Shown here: one piece after another, positions 56,938 to 64,000 of the stretch
Position numbering within the stretch: the first letter of the stretch is position 1
Layout of the letters: each line of letters begins with the position of its first letter
From: Izhakiella australiensis
GTDB lineage: Bacteria > Pseudomonadota > Gammaproteobacteria > Enterobacterales > Enterobacteriaceae
Assembly: GCF_002006995.1 (NCBI RefSeq)
Contig: NZ_MRUL01000005.1
Location: 62,001 to 126,000, forward strand
Length of the DNA stretch: 64,000 nt
Direction: 5' to 3'
Made by a program: the position numbers and the translations under genes
The notes under the pieces: generated by a model
What the model saw: the letters and a program-made list of their open reading frames with translations, nothing else
What the model was told of the DNA's origin: nothing
Databases searched by the model: none

Positions 56938-57468
56938 TTATTTTTCCTGAGATTCACCAACCTGATTTCTATCTTTTTTTGGTGCAGCAGCCAGCGCTTT
57001 TAATAAAGCCTTATCCTGAAGCATGGTCATAACCAAATCTTCTGCACCAGATTTGCCATCCATATATGTTTGCAAGTTCGCTAACTGCGTTCTTGCATCT
57101 AACAATTGTGATAATGAATCAACTTTTTTGGCAATCGCATCCGGAGAAAAATCTTGCATAGATTCGAAAGTCATATCCACCATCAACTGCCCTTCACCGG
57201 TTAATGTATTAGGTACGGCAAAAGCAACCCGAGGGCGCATTGCTTTCATACGCTCATCAAAATTATCAATATCAATATCCAGGAAATGCCTGTCCACAAC
57301 CGAAGGCAGAGGCTCCAGTGGCTTACCTGATAAATCAGCAAGAACCCCCATCACAAAGGGTAATTCTACCTTTTTTTCTGAACCGTATATCTCTACATCA
57401 TATTCAATTTGTACACGAGGAGCACGGTTTCTTGCAATAAATTTTTGAGAGCTATTTTTACTACTCAT
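56938..57468 (-). CDS. tssB: T6SS contractile sheath small subunit TssB
   Basis: A 176-residue VipA-type protein. It begins MSSKNSSQKFIARNRAPRVQ, then VQIEYDVEIYGSEKKVELPF, VMGVLADLSGKP and DIDIDNFDERMKAMRPRVAF, and a helical C-terminus with SQLLDARTQLANLQTYMDGK. It makes the sheath with TssC. It follows the fimbrial operon by 95 bases; a promoter in that gap is likely since the upstream genes are not T6SS genes. Confidence 0.95.
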   Translation of the reverse strand: MSSKNSSQKFIARNRAPRVQIEYDVEIYGSEKKVELPFVMGVLADLSGKPLEPLPSVVDRHFLDIDIDNFDERMKAMRPRVAFAVPNTLTGEGQLMVDMTFESMQDFSPDAIAKKVDSLSQLLDARTQLANLQTYMDGKSGAEDLVMTMLQDKALLKALAAAPKKDRNQVGESQEK

Positions 57469-57563
57469 AATATAATTTCACCATGTTATCTTTCTCAGAA
57501 ATAAAAATTATCTCTTAAGTAACTTAATAAGAAATTAAGAGGACAAAAACACCAACTCCACTA

Positions 57564-58160
57564 TTAGTTATAGATCAGTTCAATACCTGATAATGCACGG
57601 ACCCCGCCAGACGTTACTACTCCTGAACCTTTCGCATAATAGCTGGCGCTATAATAATGTGTCACATCATTACCTCCTGAAGGAATAACATATGATTGAA
57701 AGCTACTGTGGTCATCAATAAACATCTGCCTGGCGGACTCATCACGAATACGTATCTGCACTCCCCGACTCATTCCACTTTCCGAACTATTTACTAAATT
57801 CCCCGTACTGCTATCTATCGCACTGCCAGCTGAGACAAAGTGCAAATCAATTCTTTGACTCGCCGGGCATGATTTCAGCGTAATATTAAATTGCTGACTG
57901 CCAGCCTCATCACCATTGGACTGTAAGTTCGAGGTTGAAAGGGTGGGAAGAGTGACCGTTTCATCAGAGCCTCCGTTATTAATGCTTATCCGACAGGTGT
58001 CATCCCGATAGATACCGGTGAAGGAGACCGGTATGCGACAAGCTGATGTTGATAAGCATTTTTCTGCCAGCGCTGACGTACTGGTTGACATACCAACTCC
58101 CAGTAAAATCCAGCCAACAGTCTTACCTATCCTTTCCTTTCCTGTCAGTTGCGCAAACAT
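57564..58160 (-). CDS. Fimbrial minor subunit / tip protein
   Basis: A 198-residue pilin-like protein. A hydrophobic leader (WILLGVGMSTSTSALA) precedes the mature part, which has CRIPVSFTGIYRDDTCRISI, a paired Cys later in LKSCPASQRIDLHF, and the penultimate aromatic pattern of pilins in IELIYN. The middle region resembles the major pilin of this cluster (NLQSNGDEAGSQQFNITL vs. the pilin's GDEAGTTAFKIEV). It overlaps the usher stop by 16 bases. The position after the usher suggests a tip or adaptor protein. Confidence 0.8.
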   Translation of the reverse strand: MFAQLTGKERIGKTVGWILLGVGMSTSTSALAEKCLSTSACRIPVSFTGIYRDDTCRISINNGGSDETVTLPTLSTSNLQSNGDEAGSQQFNITLKSCPASQRIDLHFVSAGSAIDSSTGNLVNSSESGMSRGVQIRIRDESARQMFIDDHSSFQSYVIPSGGNDVTHYYSASYYAKGSGVVTSGGVRALSGIELIYN

Positions 58161-60751
58161 ATAACCTCCAGCTGTAATATCTGCGTTTGTCGGGTCGCCG
58201 ATGCGCGTCGTTTGTCAGGTGATGTCCGTGCCCGGCACTGCATTTTTTGCCCGTTTACCACCGCAAACAGGGATTGGGTCTCTGGTTGCCACCCCCGGAT
58301 AAACGCCTGACCACCCTGACCAATGATTCCCTGACTTATACCTTTAGCATTCTGCAAATCGGTGCCGATCGGCAGAAGCTGCCCCTTCTCATCGCGCAAG
58401 GTTAATATCATGGGATTACCGCTAATGGTCTGCACTTCAACGGGAATGACAGCACCCGCTCTTGGTACCACTACTTTTTCGTTCTCCATTAAGTCGACAT
58501 TTAAAGGCAACCCTTTAGCGCTGACGGAGATAGTATTTTCCCGGTAGGGCGTCAGTGACGGCATAATGGCGTAACCGTTGCGGTCAATCCGACTTCCGTA
58601 GCCATTTAACAGCTTCGCGCCATTAGCCTCCCGAGCATCGACGATGGCAAATGGTGCATCCCCCACTGCAGGGCCAAGCGTAATACCCCCTTTATGAGCG
58701 ACCAGGCTACCGTCTGCTGAAAACGAGAGCTGACGCGTACTATGGTTATCTGCCGATGCCGTCGCAGCCAGACGACCAAAGCCAGCCTGGTAGCTTAGAT
58801 TGCCGGTGACCGAGTTATTTGCCCTGCTTTCAGGGTAATGGTTCAGCGTCCCACCAAGTCCATAGTTCCATTCATTTTGTTCACCCTGACTGCCATTAAC
58901 CAACGTCTGAAGCTGAGTATTGCCCCCACTATCATGATTCAAACTGGTATATAAGGAATTGAATACTGGCTTCCTGTTGATGACGCCATTACCAATAGGA
59001 ATATTAACGAACAGCAATACGCTTTTTTCACTTTTATATTGATCATTAAGCGTACGGCTTGCAGTCACCCCATAACTGAAGTGACGTAGACGTTGATTAA
59101 AGGTCACTGAATATTGCCTTGATGAACTGCGATTTCCCCAGTAATTATATTGATTACCAGTAAGATAAAGCGACATATTATCCGATAACTGCTGAGATAA
59201 AGTGACCGATAGCCGGTCGCGCTGCCTGAAATCAATAATATACTGACCATCAGTCGATCTATTATTTCGCGCTATGCTGGCATCACGGAAAGAGTAATAA
59301 CCACTGGAAGAATAACGATATGCACCTAACAGTAAATTTGTATCTGTACTTCCAAGATATTTAGTAAAGTTGAGCTGATAACTATTGCCGGTGTAAAGCT
59401 GATCATCATTCAGCGTTGATCTTGCATGGCTGATGCCAAATGACACTCCACCTAATGGGGTATTTAATGCGCTCCCGGCGGCAATTGACTGATACTTCTC
59501 GCCTATCTGCATACCACCAAACAACGTCAGGCGGTCAGACAAGCCATAACGGTAGCTGCCTTGCACAACCGCAGGATGATTTCTTACCAGCTCCTCTTTA
59601 AGCTGACCGGCGGAGAAAGCAAAATATGACACGCCTTCATGTAACAATAGCGGTGGCGCCGAGTAGGGAATATTTGTTCTCCTTACCCGTCCATCAGATT
59701 CAGTCACGACCATCTCAAGGTCGCCGCCATAACCCATCGTACCAATGTTACTTAACTCAAAAGGACCGGGCGGAACGACGGTTTCATATATAGTCATTCC
59801 TCTTTGCCTGACGGTAACTCTGGCATTTGTTTCCGCAACACCACGCAATACCGGCGAATAGCTGCGCAAAGAATCAGGCAACATACGATCATCAGACTGG
59901 AGAAAAACGCCCCGCAGCCCATAGCTATCAAATATGTCTCCGGAGGTATTATTCTCCCCCAAGATCAGCTCACTTTTTAATGCCGTAATATCGTGTGCGG
60001 CATAACCATTAAGATTTTGAGTGGACGAAGAACCGCGACTATTCCAACTGGCGTTTATACGCTTTCTTAGTCGCCATTGATTAATATTTATACCGGCCAT
60101 CATACCCAGGTTGCCAGTATAGGTATTCCCCCGCATCGCGCTATTCCCACCATTGTAGATAGAGAAAACGTTGCCGCTGTAATCCAGGAAACCCACTGTT
60201 TCACCTGCATCCCATAAGCCGGGGTCAACGTAACCGCGTGGCATTTTCTTAACATACAGTTGAGGAACCTGAAGATTTAGCTCAAATTCTCCTGAGTCAT
60301 ATCTACTTTTTCCCCATGAAACCCATTCAGATATAACCCGGCATGAATCAGTTTTTTCTGCCGGCTTATCAGCAATGCGAATCCCAATCTGCCTCAACTG
60401 CCTGAGGCTGAAGCAGGCTTCAGCACTCTTTTTACCCGGCCGAAGAGAAAATAATACCGTCATTTTCCCACGTCTTTCACCATTCACCAGAACCGTGACT
60501 TTCTGTTTTCCCGGTAATATTGGGTTACCTTCACTAAAACGTGAAACGTCTATTCCTCTACCGTGAAGAAATCTGGGATTAAAGTTTACTATGGTTTCGT
60601 TTTCATTTTCGCTTAACAAAGACGGCGGTTCAGTAGCAGCCCAGCCCGAACGATAAAATAATAAACCGCCTATCAGGGTAAAAGTGAACGGCAGAACATT
60701 AGCACGACGTTTTGCATCGTTGCTCATGTCCCCTACATCAGGAAAATTCAC
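58145..60751 (-). CDS. Fimbrial outer-membrane usher protein
   Basis: An 868-residue usher. A leader (TFTLIGGLLFYRSGWAATE) is followed by FNPRFLHGRGIDVSRFSEGN, VLVNGERRGKMTVLF, FLDYSGNVFSIYNGG and the plug-region TVRQRGMTIYETVVPPGPFE, and the C-terminal domain with NGQKMQCRARTS. The family is FimD/PapC; the outer-membrane barrel secretes and orders pilins. It is the third gene of a minus-strand operon: pilin, chaperone, usher, tip protein. The start may be the later ATG (MSNDAKRRANVLPF), which gives a shorter n-region. Confidence 0.92.
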   Translation of the reverse strand: MNFPDVGDMSNDAKRRANVLPFTFTLIGGLLFYRSGWAATEPPSLLSENENETIVNFNPRFLHGRGIDVSRFSEGNPILPGKQKVTVLVNGERRGKMTVLFSLRPGKKSAEACFSLRQLRQIGIRIADKPAEKTDSCRVISEWVSWGKSRYDSGEFELNLQVPQLYVKKMPRGYVDPGLWDAGETVGFLDYSGNVFSIYNGGNSAMRGNTYTGNLGMMAGININQWRLRKRINASWNSRGSSSTQNLNGYAAHDITALKSELILGENNTSGDIFDSYGLRGVFLQSDDRMLPDSLRSYSPVLRGVAETNARVTVRQRGMTIYETVVPPGPFELSNIGTMGYGGDLEMVVTESDGRVRRTNIPYSAPPLLLHEGVSYFAFSAGQLKEELVRNHPAVVQGSYRYGLSDRLTLFGGMQIGEKYQSIAAGSALNTPLGGVSFGISHARSTLNDDQLYTGNSYQLNFTKYLGSTDTNLLLGAYRYSSSGYYSFRDASIARNNRSTDGQYIIDFRQRDRLSVTLSQQLSDNMSLYLTGNQYNYWGNRSSSRQYSVTFNQRLRHFSYGVTASRTLNDQYKSEKSVLLFVNIPIGNGVINRKPVFNSLYTSLNHDSGGNTQLQTLVNGSQGEQNEWNYGLGGTLNHYPESRANNSVTGNLSYQAGFGRLAATASADNHSTRQLSFSADGSLVAHKGGITLGPAVGDAPFAIVDAREANGAKLLNGYGSRIDRNGYAIMPSLTPYRENTISVSAKGLPLNVDLMENEKVVVPRAGAVIPVEVQTISGNPMILTLRDEKGQLLPIGTDLQNAKGISQGIIGQGGQAFIRGWQPETQSLFAVVNGQKMQCRARTSPDKRRASATRQTQILQLEVICLRN

Positions 60752-60838
60752 GGTAAAACTCCCTTTATTTACGAATTTTTAATTCTAATTATTTAAAATC
60801 AAAATTCCTCAGAACTTCTTATCCTTGACTGAAGTGAA

Positions 60839-61603
60839 TTATTTACCTGCTAAATCAGAAAAAAAACCATTTCCTTGTGGAGAAAGCTTTATTTTTATTA
60901 CAGCACCATAGTCATTAATTAAACCATAATTGATGCTGGTAATTTTCTCTCCTTTATTTATTTTTCTTTCCGGGTAAAAGACGATAGATGAAAATGGATC
61001 CGCCATCTCAACATTCAAATTTATTTTTTTACCATGAGTCTCTACACTGGACTCATCAAAGGAAAAATAGTATGGCGTGGGGTTAGTTAATTTTATACCA
61101 ACCCCTTTTATAGCATCGGTCACTGTCTCCCATTTTAGTTTATTTCTTTCGTTGGCTGAATTACTTTCAGAGAGAGAATCAGGGCGATAAAATATTTTAA
61201 TTCTGGTACGGAAGGCTAGCTCCAGCCGTTGCCTGTTTGGTGACAAAGTCGATTGCGGTGGAATTTCTAACATGTTGAACCAAAAAACAGACTCCTTGTT
61301 TTGTGGTAGGATCATGCCGTTATAAATTAACCGGACACTCTGTCCTTTACCCGACTCTACGCGATAAATCGGAGGCGTAACGATAAAAGGAACTTTAACT
61401 TCATTCAGATTTGCCGTTCCTTTATTATCATCGATCCAAACCTGAACTAAAGCAGGCTTGGTTCCTTTATTATTAGTCCGAACATTAACTTCTTTTTCGG
61501 CCGCCGGAAAAATGATACGAGTTCCGCTGATAGTCATAGACGCAATAGCAGAAAAACTGCCTGCCAGCATAGCGAAGGCTAGCAAAATTGCTCTTTTTTT
61601 CAT
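60839..61603 (-). CDS. Periplasmic fimbrial chaperone
   Basis: A 254-residue PapD/FimC-type chaperone. A signal peptide ends near SFSAIASMTISG. The mature part has GTRIIFPAAEKEVNVRTNNK, VQVWIDDNKGT, FIVTPPIYRVESGKGQSVRL, and the conserved NKESVFWFNMLEIPPQ, all typical. It caps pilin subunits by donor-strand complementation and delivers them to the usher. It lies 144 bases after the pilin gene and 87 bases before the usher. Confidence 0.93.
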   Translation of the reverse strand: MKKRAILLAFAMLAGSFSAIASMTISGTRIIFPAAEKEVNVRTNNKGTKPALVQVWIDDNKGTANLNEVKVPFIVTPPIYRVESGKGQSVRLIYNGMILPQNKESVFWFNMLEIPPQSTLSPNRQRLELAFRTRIKIFYRPDSLSESNSANERNKLKWETVTDAIKGVGIKLTNPTPYYFSFDESSVETHGKKINLNVEMADPFSSIVFYPERKINKGEKITSINYGLINDYGAVIKIKLSPQGNGFFSDLAGK

Positions 61604-61688
61604 TAGATTTCCTTATTCTACGCCGCCAACTAAAATAGCTACCAGCTTGTCCTTTTTAAACATATGAATATATATTTAATTAAATATT

Positions 61689-61712
61689 GTGACTCGCCGG
61701 ACGACGAGTCAC
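61689..61712 (-). terminator. Hairpin after the major pilin gene
   Basis: GTGACTCG and CGAGTCAC form an 8-bp perfect stem with an eight-base loop, 36 bases past the pilin stop. Partial termination here would make more pilin than chaperone and usher, a common feature of fimbrial operons. Confidence 0.65.
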
Positions 61713-61747
61713 AGCATTAAAATTAATGCTTATTAACTAACTAATGA

Positions 61748-62284
61748 TTATGGATAAGCTAGCACATATTGTACATTAGCTGTAACGGCTCCAGGTGTAG
61801 TTTGACCGGTAGCATAATAGCCACCAGCAAAGTACATCGTTGCCTGTTTTGAATCAGCATTAACCGGATATGAATGACCAGTTCCGCCAATTGTAACCTG
61901 ACTATTGTCGTCCAGGTTATAAAGCCTTACCTGAACATTGGTAGCAGATCCAGTTGCGGTTGAGTCATTTCTCAAATTACCCGTTGAAGGGTCATAACCA
62001 CTGTTTTTAACCGCCTCAAAATGAGCGGTTACTTTTTTAACAGAAACAGGACATTTTTCAACTTCAATTTTGAAAGCGGTCGTTCCTGCCTCATCTCCGG
62101 TCGTAGCCAGTGTCGCAGTAGAGATTTTTGGTAAGTTAACCACAATATCTTTACTGTTATCTTTTACCTGGCAGGTTTCATCAGTAAGCTCACCATTGAA
62201 TGAAACCTTTCCATCGGTCGCTGCATTTGCACCAAAACAGGAAGCAATTCCTATCGCACATAATGCATATTTAAATTTATGCAT
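61748..62284 (-). CDS. Major fimbrial subunit (type 1 pilin-like)
   Basis: A 178-residue pilin. The start at 62282-62284 has GGAGG five bases upstream. A signal peptide ends at CFGANAATDG. The mature Ig-like subunit has GKVSFNGELTDETCQV, the second Cys in VEKCPVSVKKVTAHF, and ends VTANVQYVLAYP with the aromatic tail needed for chaperone binding. The N-terminal strand serves donor-strand exchange. It is the first gene of the four-gene operon, 68 bases after clpV. Confidence 0.92.
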   Translation of the reverse strand: MHKFKYALCAIGIASCFGANAATDGKVSFNGELTDETCQVKDNSKDIVVNLPKISTATLATTGDEAGTTAFKIEVEKCPVSVKKVTAHFEAVKNSGYDPSTGNLRNDSTATGSATNVQVRLYNLDDNSQVTIGGTGHSYPVNADSKQATMYFAGGYYATGQTTPGAVTANVQYVLAYP

Positions 62285-62352
62285 ATCAACCTCCATTTAT
62301 ATTTCGCAATCATAATTAAATAATGTTAATTCACAAGTGATTAAAAATGATT

Positions 62353-64000
62353 TTATCTTTCCTCCACTATAGTTACATTAACTTCACTATTATCAGCATC
62401 AACCTCAAGGTTAACGCTGCCATTTTTTACGTCCCTGTGACAAACCAGTATCTCCCGCCCAATCATTGGCAATATATTTTTCTCAATGTAACTAATCAGT
62501 AGCCTTGCTCCTGTTTCGGCAACCCGACATTGTGAAACAATATATTCAACAACTGACTCGCTATATGAGAGAGAAAGTTGATGCTGCTGATACAAGCGTT
62601 TGCTTATTCTTTCAAGATGTAACTTAACAATATTATTCAGTGTTCCTGCTTGTAATGGCAAATAAGGAATCACAGTGACCCGGCCCAAAAATGCAGCAGG
62701 AAAAGTTTTTAATAATATCGGCTGAAGTACTGATAACAAGGCTGCTGGTGTCGGAGCGGTATCAGGATCAGAGTACAATTGCTCAATGAGGTCACTACCT
62801 GTATTGCTTGTTAATAATAAAACACTATTTTTGAAGTCGATTAACCGACCCTCACCATCTTCCATCTGACCTTTGTCAAATACCTGATAAAAAAGCTCAT
62901 GCACATCCGGATGGGCCTTTTCTATTTCATCCAATAGCACCACGCTATAGGGACGACGACGCACTGCTTCAGTCAGTACGCCACCCTCACCGTAACCAAC
63001 GTATCCCGGCGGCGATCCCTTTAATGTAGAAATGGTATGAGATTCCTGGTACTCACTCATATTTATCGTGATCAGGTTTTGCTCACCACCATACATATTT
63101 TCAGCAATGGCTAATGCCGTTTCCGTTTTCCCAACGCCAGACGGCCCTACCAGCATAAATACACCGAGTGGTTTACGCGGGTCAGCCAAACCTGCCCGGG
63201 CTGTCATAATGCTTTCGCACAATTGTTCCAGCGCATATTGCTGACCAAAGACATGGTTATTCAGACGCTGGGGAAGCTCCATTACGGCCCGCATCTCATC
63301 TTTCATCATCTGGCCAACCGGTATGCCGGTCCAGTCCCCAACGATGCGGGCAACTGTTTCAGCACTCACCTCCGCCTGGACCAGTGATTGCTCCTGTCGG
63401 AGCGAAGTAAGTACCTCCTCCTGTTCGGCCAGTATCTGGCGTAATGCCGGCAGTACTTCATCTTCGCTTTCTATTGCAGCAAGGATCTGTTGGCGCTGTG
63501 CCACAATTCCTTCAACGCATTCACGCTCCGCTTGCCAGCGCTGCGCTAAAGCTGCTTGTGATTCGCGTGTCTGCGCAATCGATATCTGTAGCTGCTCAAT
63601 TCTCTGACCTTGCTCTTTGCCTAAGCTGCGCGCTTTCTCCAGCGACATCAGCTCTTTTTCAGCTATTTCACACTGCCAGTTAAGATGCTGTAATTCTGAT
63701 GGCGGTGTAAATTGCGCCATTGCGACACGCGCGCACGCGGTATCCAGTAAGCTGATCGCTTTATCAGGCAGTTGCCTTGCCGGAATATAACGATGTGAGA
63801 GGCGCACTGCGGCTAACACCGCTTCATCCATGATCCAGACATTATGGTGTTTTTCCAGCGAAGGGATCAGACCACGTAGCATAGCCGTGGCGTTTTCCTC
63901 ACCGGGTTCCTCAACCTGTAAAACCTGAAAACGGCGCGTTAACGCTGGGTCCTTTTCAATGTGGCGTTTGAACTCACCCCAGGTTGTGGCACCAATCATG
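62353..64000 (-). CDS. clpV: T6SS ATPase ClpV (TssH), C-terminal part; N-terminus runs off the window
   Basis: About 549 C-terminal codons of a ClpB-like AAA+ ATPase. The visible part begins inside the first AAA domain (IGATTWGEFKRHIEKDPALT). The middle coiled-coil region follows, then the second AAA domain with Walker A GPSGVGKTETALA, Walker B VVLLDEIEKAHPDVH and sensor-like LTSNTGSDL. ClpV refolds and recycles contracted TssB/TssC sheath. The N-terminal domain that recognises TssC and the first Walker A are outside the window. Four fimbrial genes separate it from tssB. Confidence 0.94.
   Translation of the reverse strand, partial: MIGATTWGEFKRHIEKDPALTRRFQVLQVEEPGEENATAMLRGLIPSLEKHHNVWIMDEAVLAAVRLSHRYIPARQLPDKAISLLDTACARVAMAQFTPPSELQHLNWQCEIAEKELMSLEKARSLGKEQGQRIEQLQISIAQTRESQAALAQRWQAERECVEGIVAQRQQILAAIESEDEVLPALRQILAEQEEVLTSLRQEQSLVQAEVSAETVARIVGDWTGIPVGQMMKDEMRAVMELPQRLNNHVFGQQYALEQLCESIMTARAGLADPRKPLGVFMLVGPSGVGKTETALAIAENMYGGEQNLITINMSEYQESHTISTLKGSPPGYVGYGEGGVLTEAVRRRPYSVVLLDEIEKAHPDVHELFYQVFDKGQMEDGEGRLIDFKNSVLLLTSNTGSDLIEQLYSDPDTAPTPAALLSVLQPILLKTFPAAFLGRVTVIPYLPLQAGTLNNIVKLHLERISKRLYQQHQLSLSYSESVVEYIVSQCRVAETGARLLISYIEKNILPMIGREILVCHRDVKNGSVNLEVDADNSEVNVTIVEER

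Overview
The window comes from a member of the Enterobacterales, most likely an Erwiniaceae relative of Pantoea, Erwinia or Mixta. The basis is the enterobacterial core synteny (wecH / glyQ-glyS / yiaG / yiaF / mtlA-mtlD-mtlR / yibL; sodA; fdhD / fdhE; arnB) with proteins close to their E. coli counterparts. The exact genus is an inference. No tRNA, rRNA, CRISPR array, insertion sequence, integrase or origin was seen.

Layout. 1-501: 5' part of arnB. 904-8370: a 5-oxoproline utilisation locus. It holds pxpA, a fused pxpB-pxpC, a biotin carboxylase/carrier fusion and a two-gene DUF969/DUF979 transporter in one minus-strand operon, beside a divergent GntR regulator and an isochorismatase-like hydrolase. 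8725-17056: an iron-uptake block with an MFS exporter, two CirA-type TonB-dependent receptors, a YncE-like periplasmic beta-propeller and two good Fur boxes, plus an isochorismatase-like hydrolase and a GlxA-type regulator. 17284-20194: a small redox cluster (SDR, truncated SRPBCC gene, NADP-binding oxidoreductase) facing a LysR regulator. 20248-31523: conserved housekeeping genes (wecH, glyQS, yiaG, a BamE-like lipoprotein, yiaF, the CRP-controlled mannitol operon, yibL).

31825-35353 is the least understood region. A LuxR-type regulator, a lipoprotein and a large periplasmic coiled-coil protein with FKBP-type ends form a tight operon that faces a small PapI/FaeA-like regulator. After sodA (35875-36492), fdhD and fdhE remain, but the formate dehydrogenase genes normally between them are gone, leaving only a decayed fdoI fragment. 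A second lipoprotein at 39295-39774 shares the cysteine spacing of the first. An AT-rich stretch of about 1.3 kb follows, then a membrane-anchored winged-helix regulator and a possible 44-residue membrane peptide.

41839-64000: a type VI secretion cluster, all on the minus strand and read from high to low coordinates: clpV (partial), tssB, tssC, hcp, tssJ, tssK, tssL, tssM, tagF-like, vgrG, PAAR, tagK, tagJ, tssE. A complete four-gene chaperone-usher fimbrial operon sits between clpV and tssB. tssA, tssF and tssG are not in the window. VgrG ends in a glycine-rich hydrophobic segment and 26 Thr-Pro repeats encoded by a hexanucleotide microsatellite. The lower GC of roughly 39.3-62.3 kb, starting just after fdhE, suggests an acquired island.

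Together the regulators (LuxR, PapI-like, ToxR-like), lipoproteins and fimbrial/T6SS genes point to surface-structure and contact functions. Any functional link between the 32-35 kb operon and the fimbriae or T6SS is a hypothesis.
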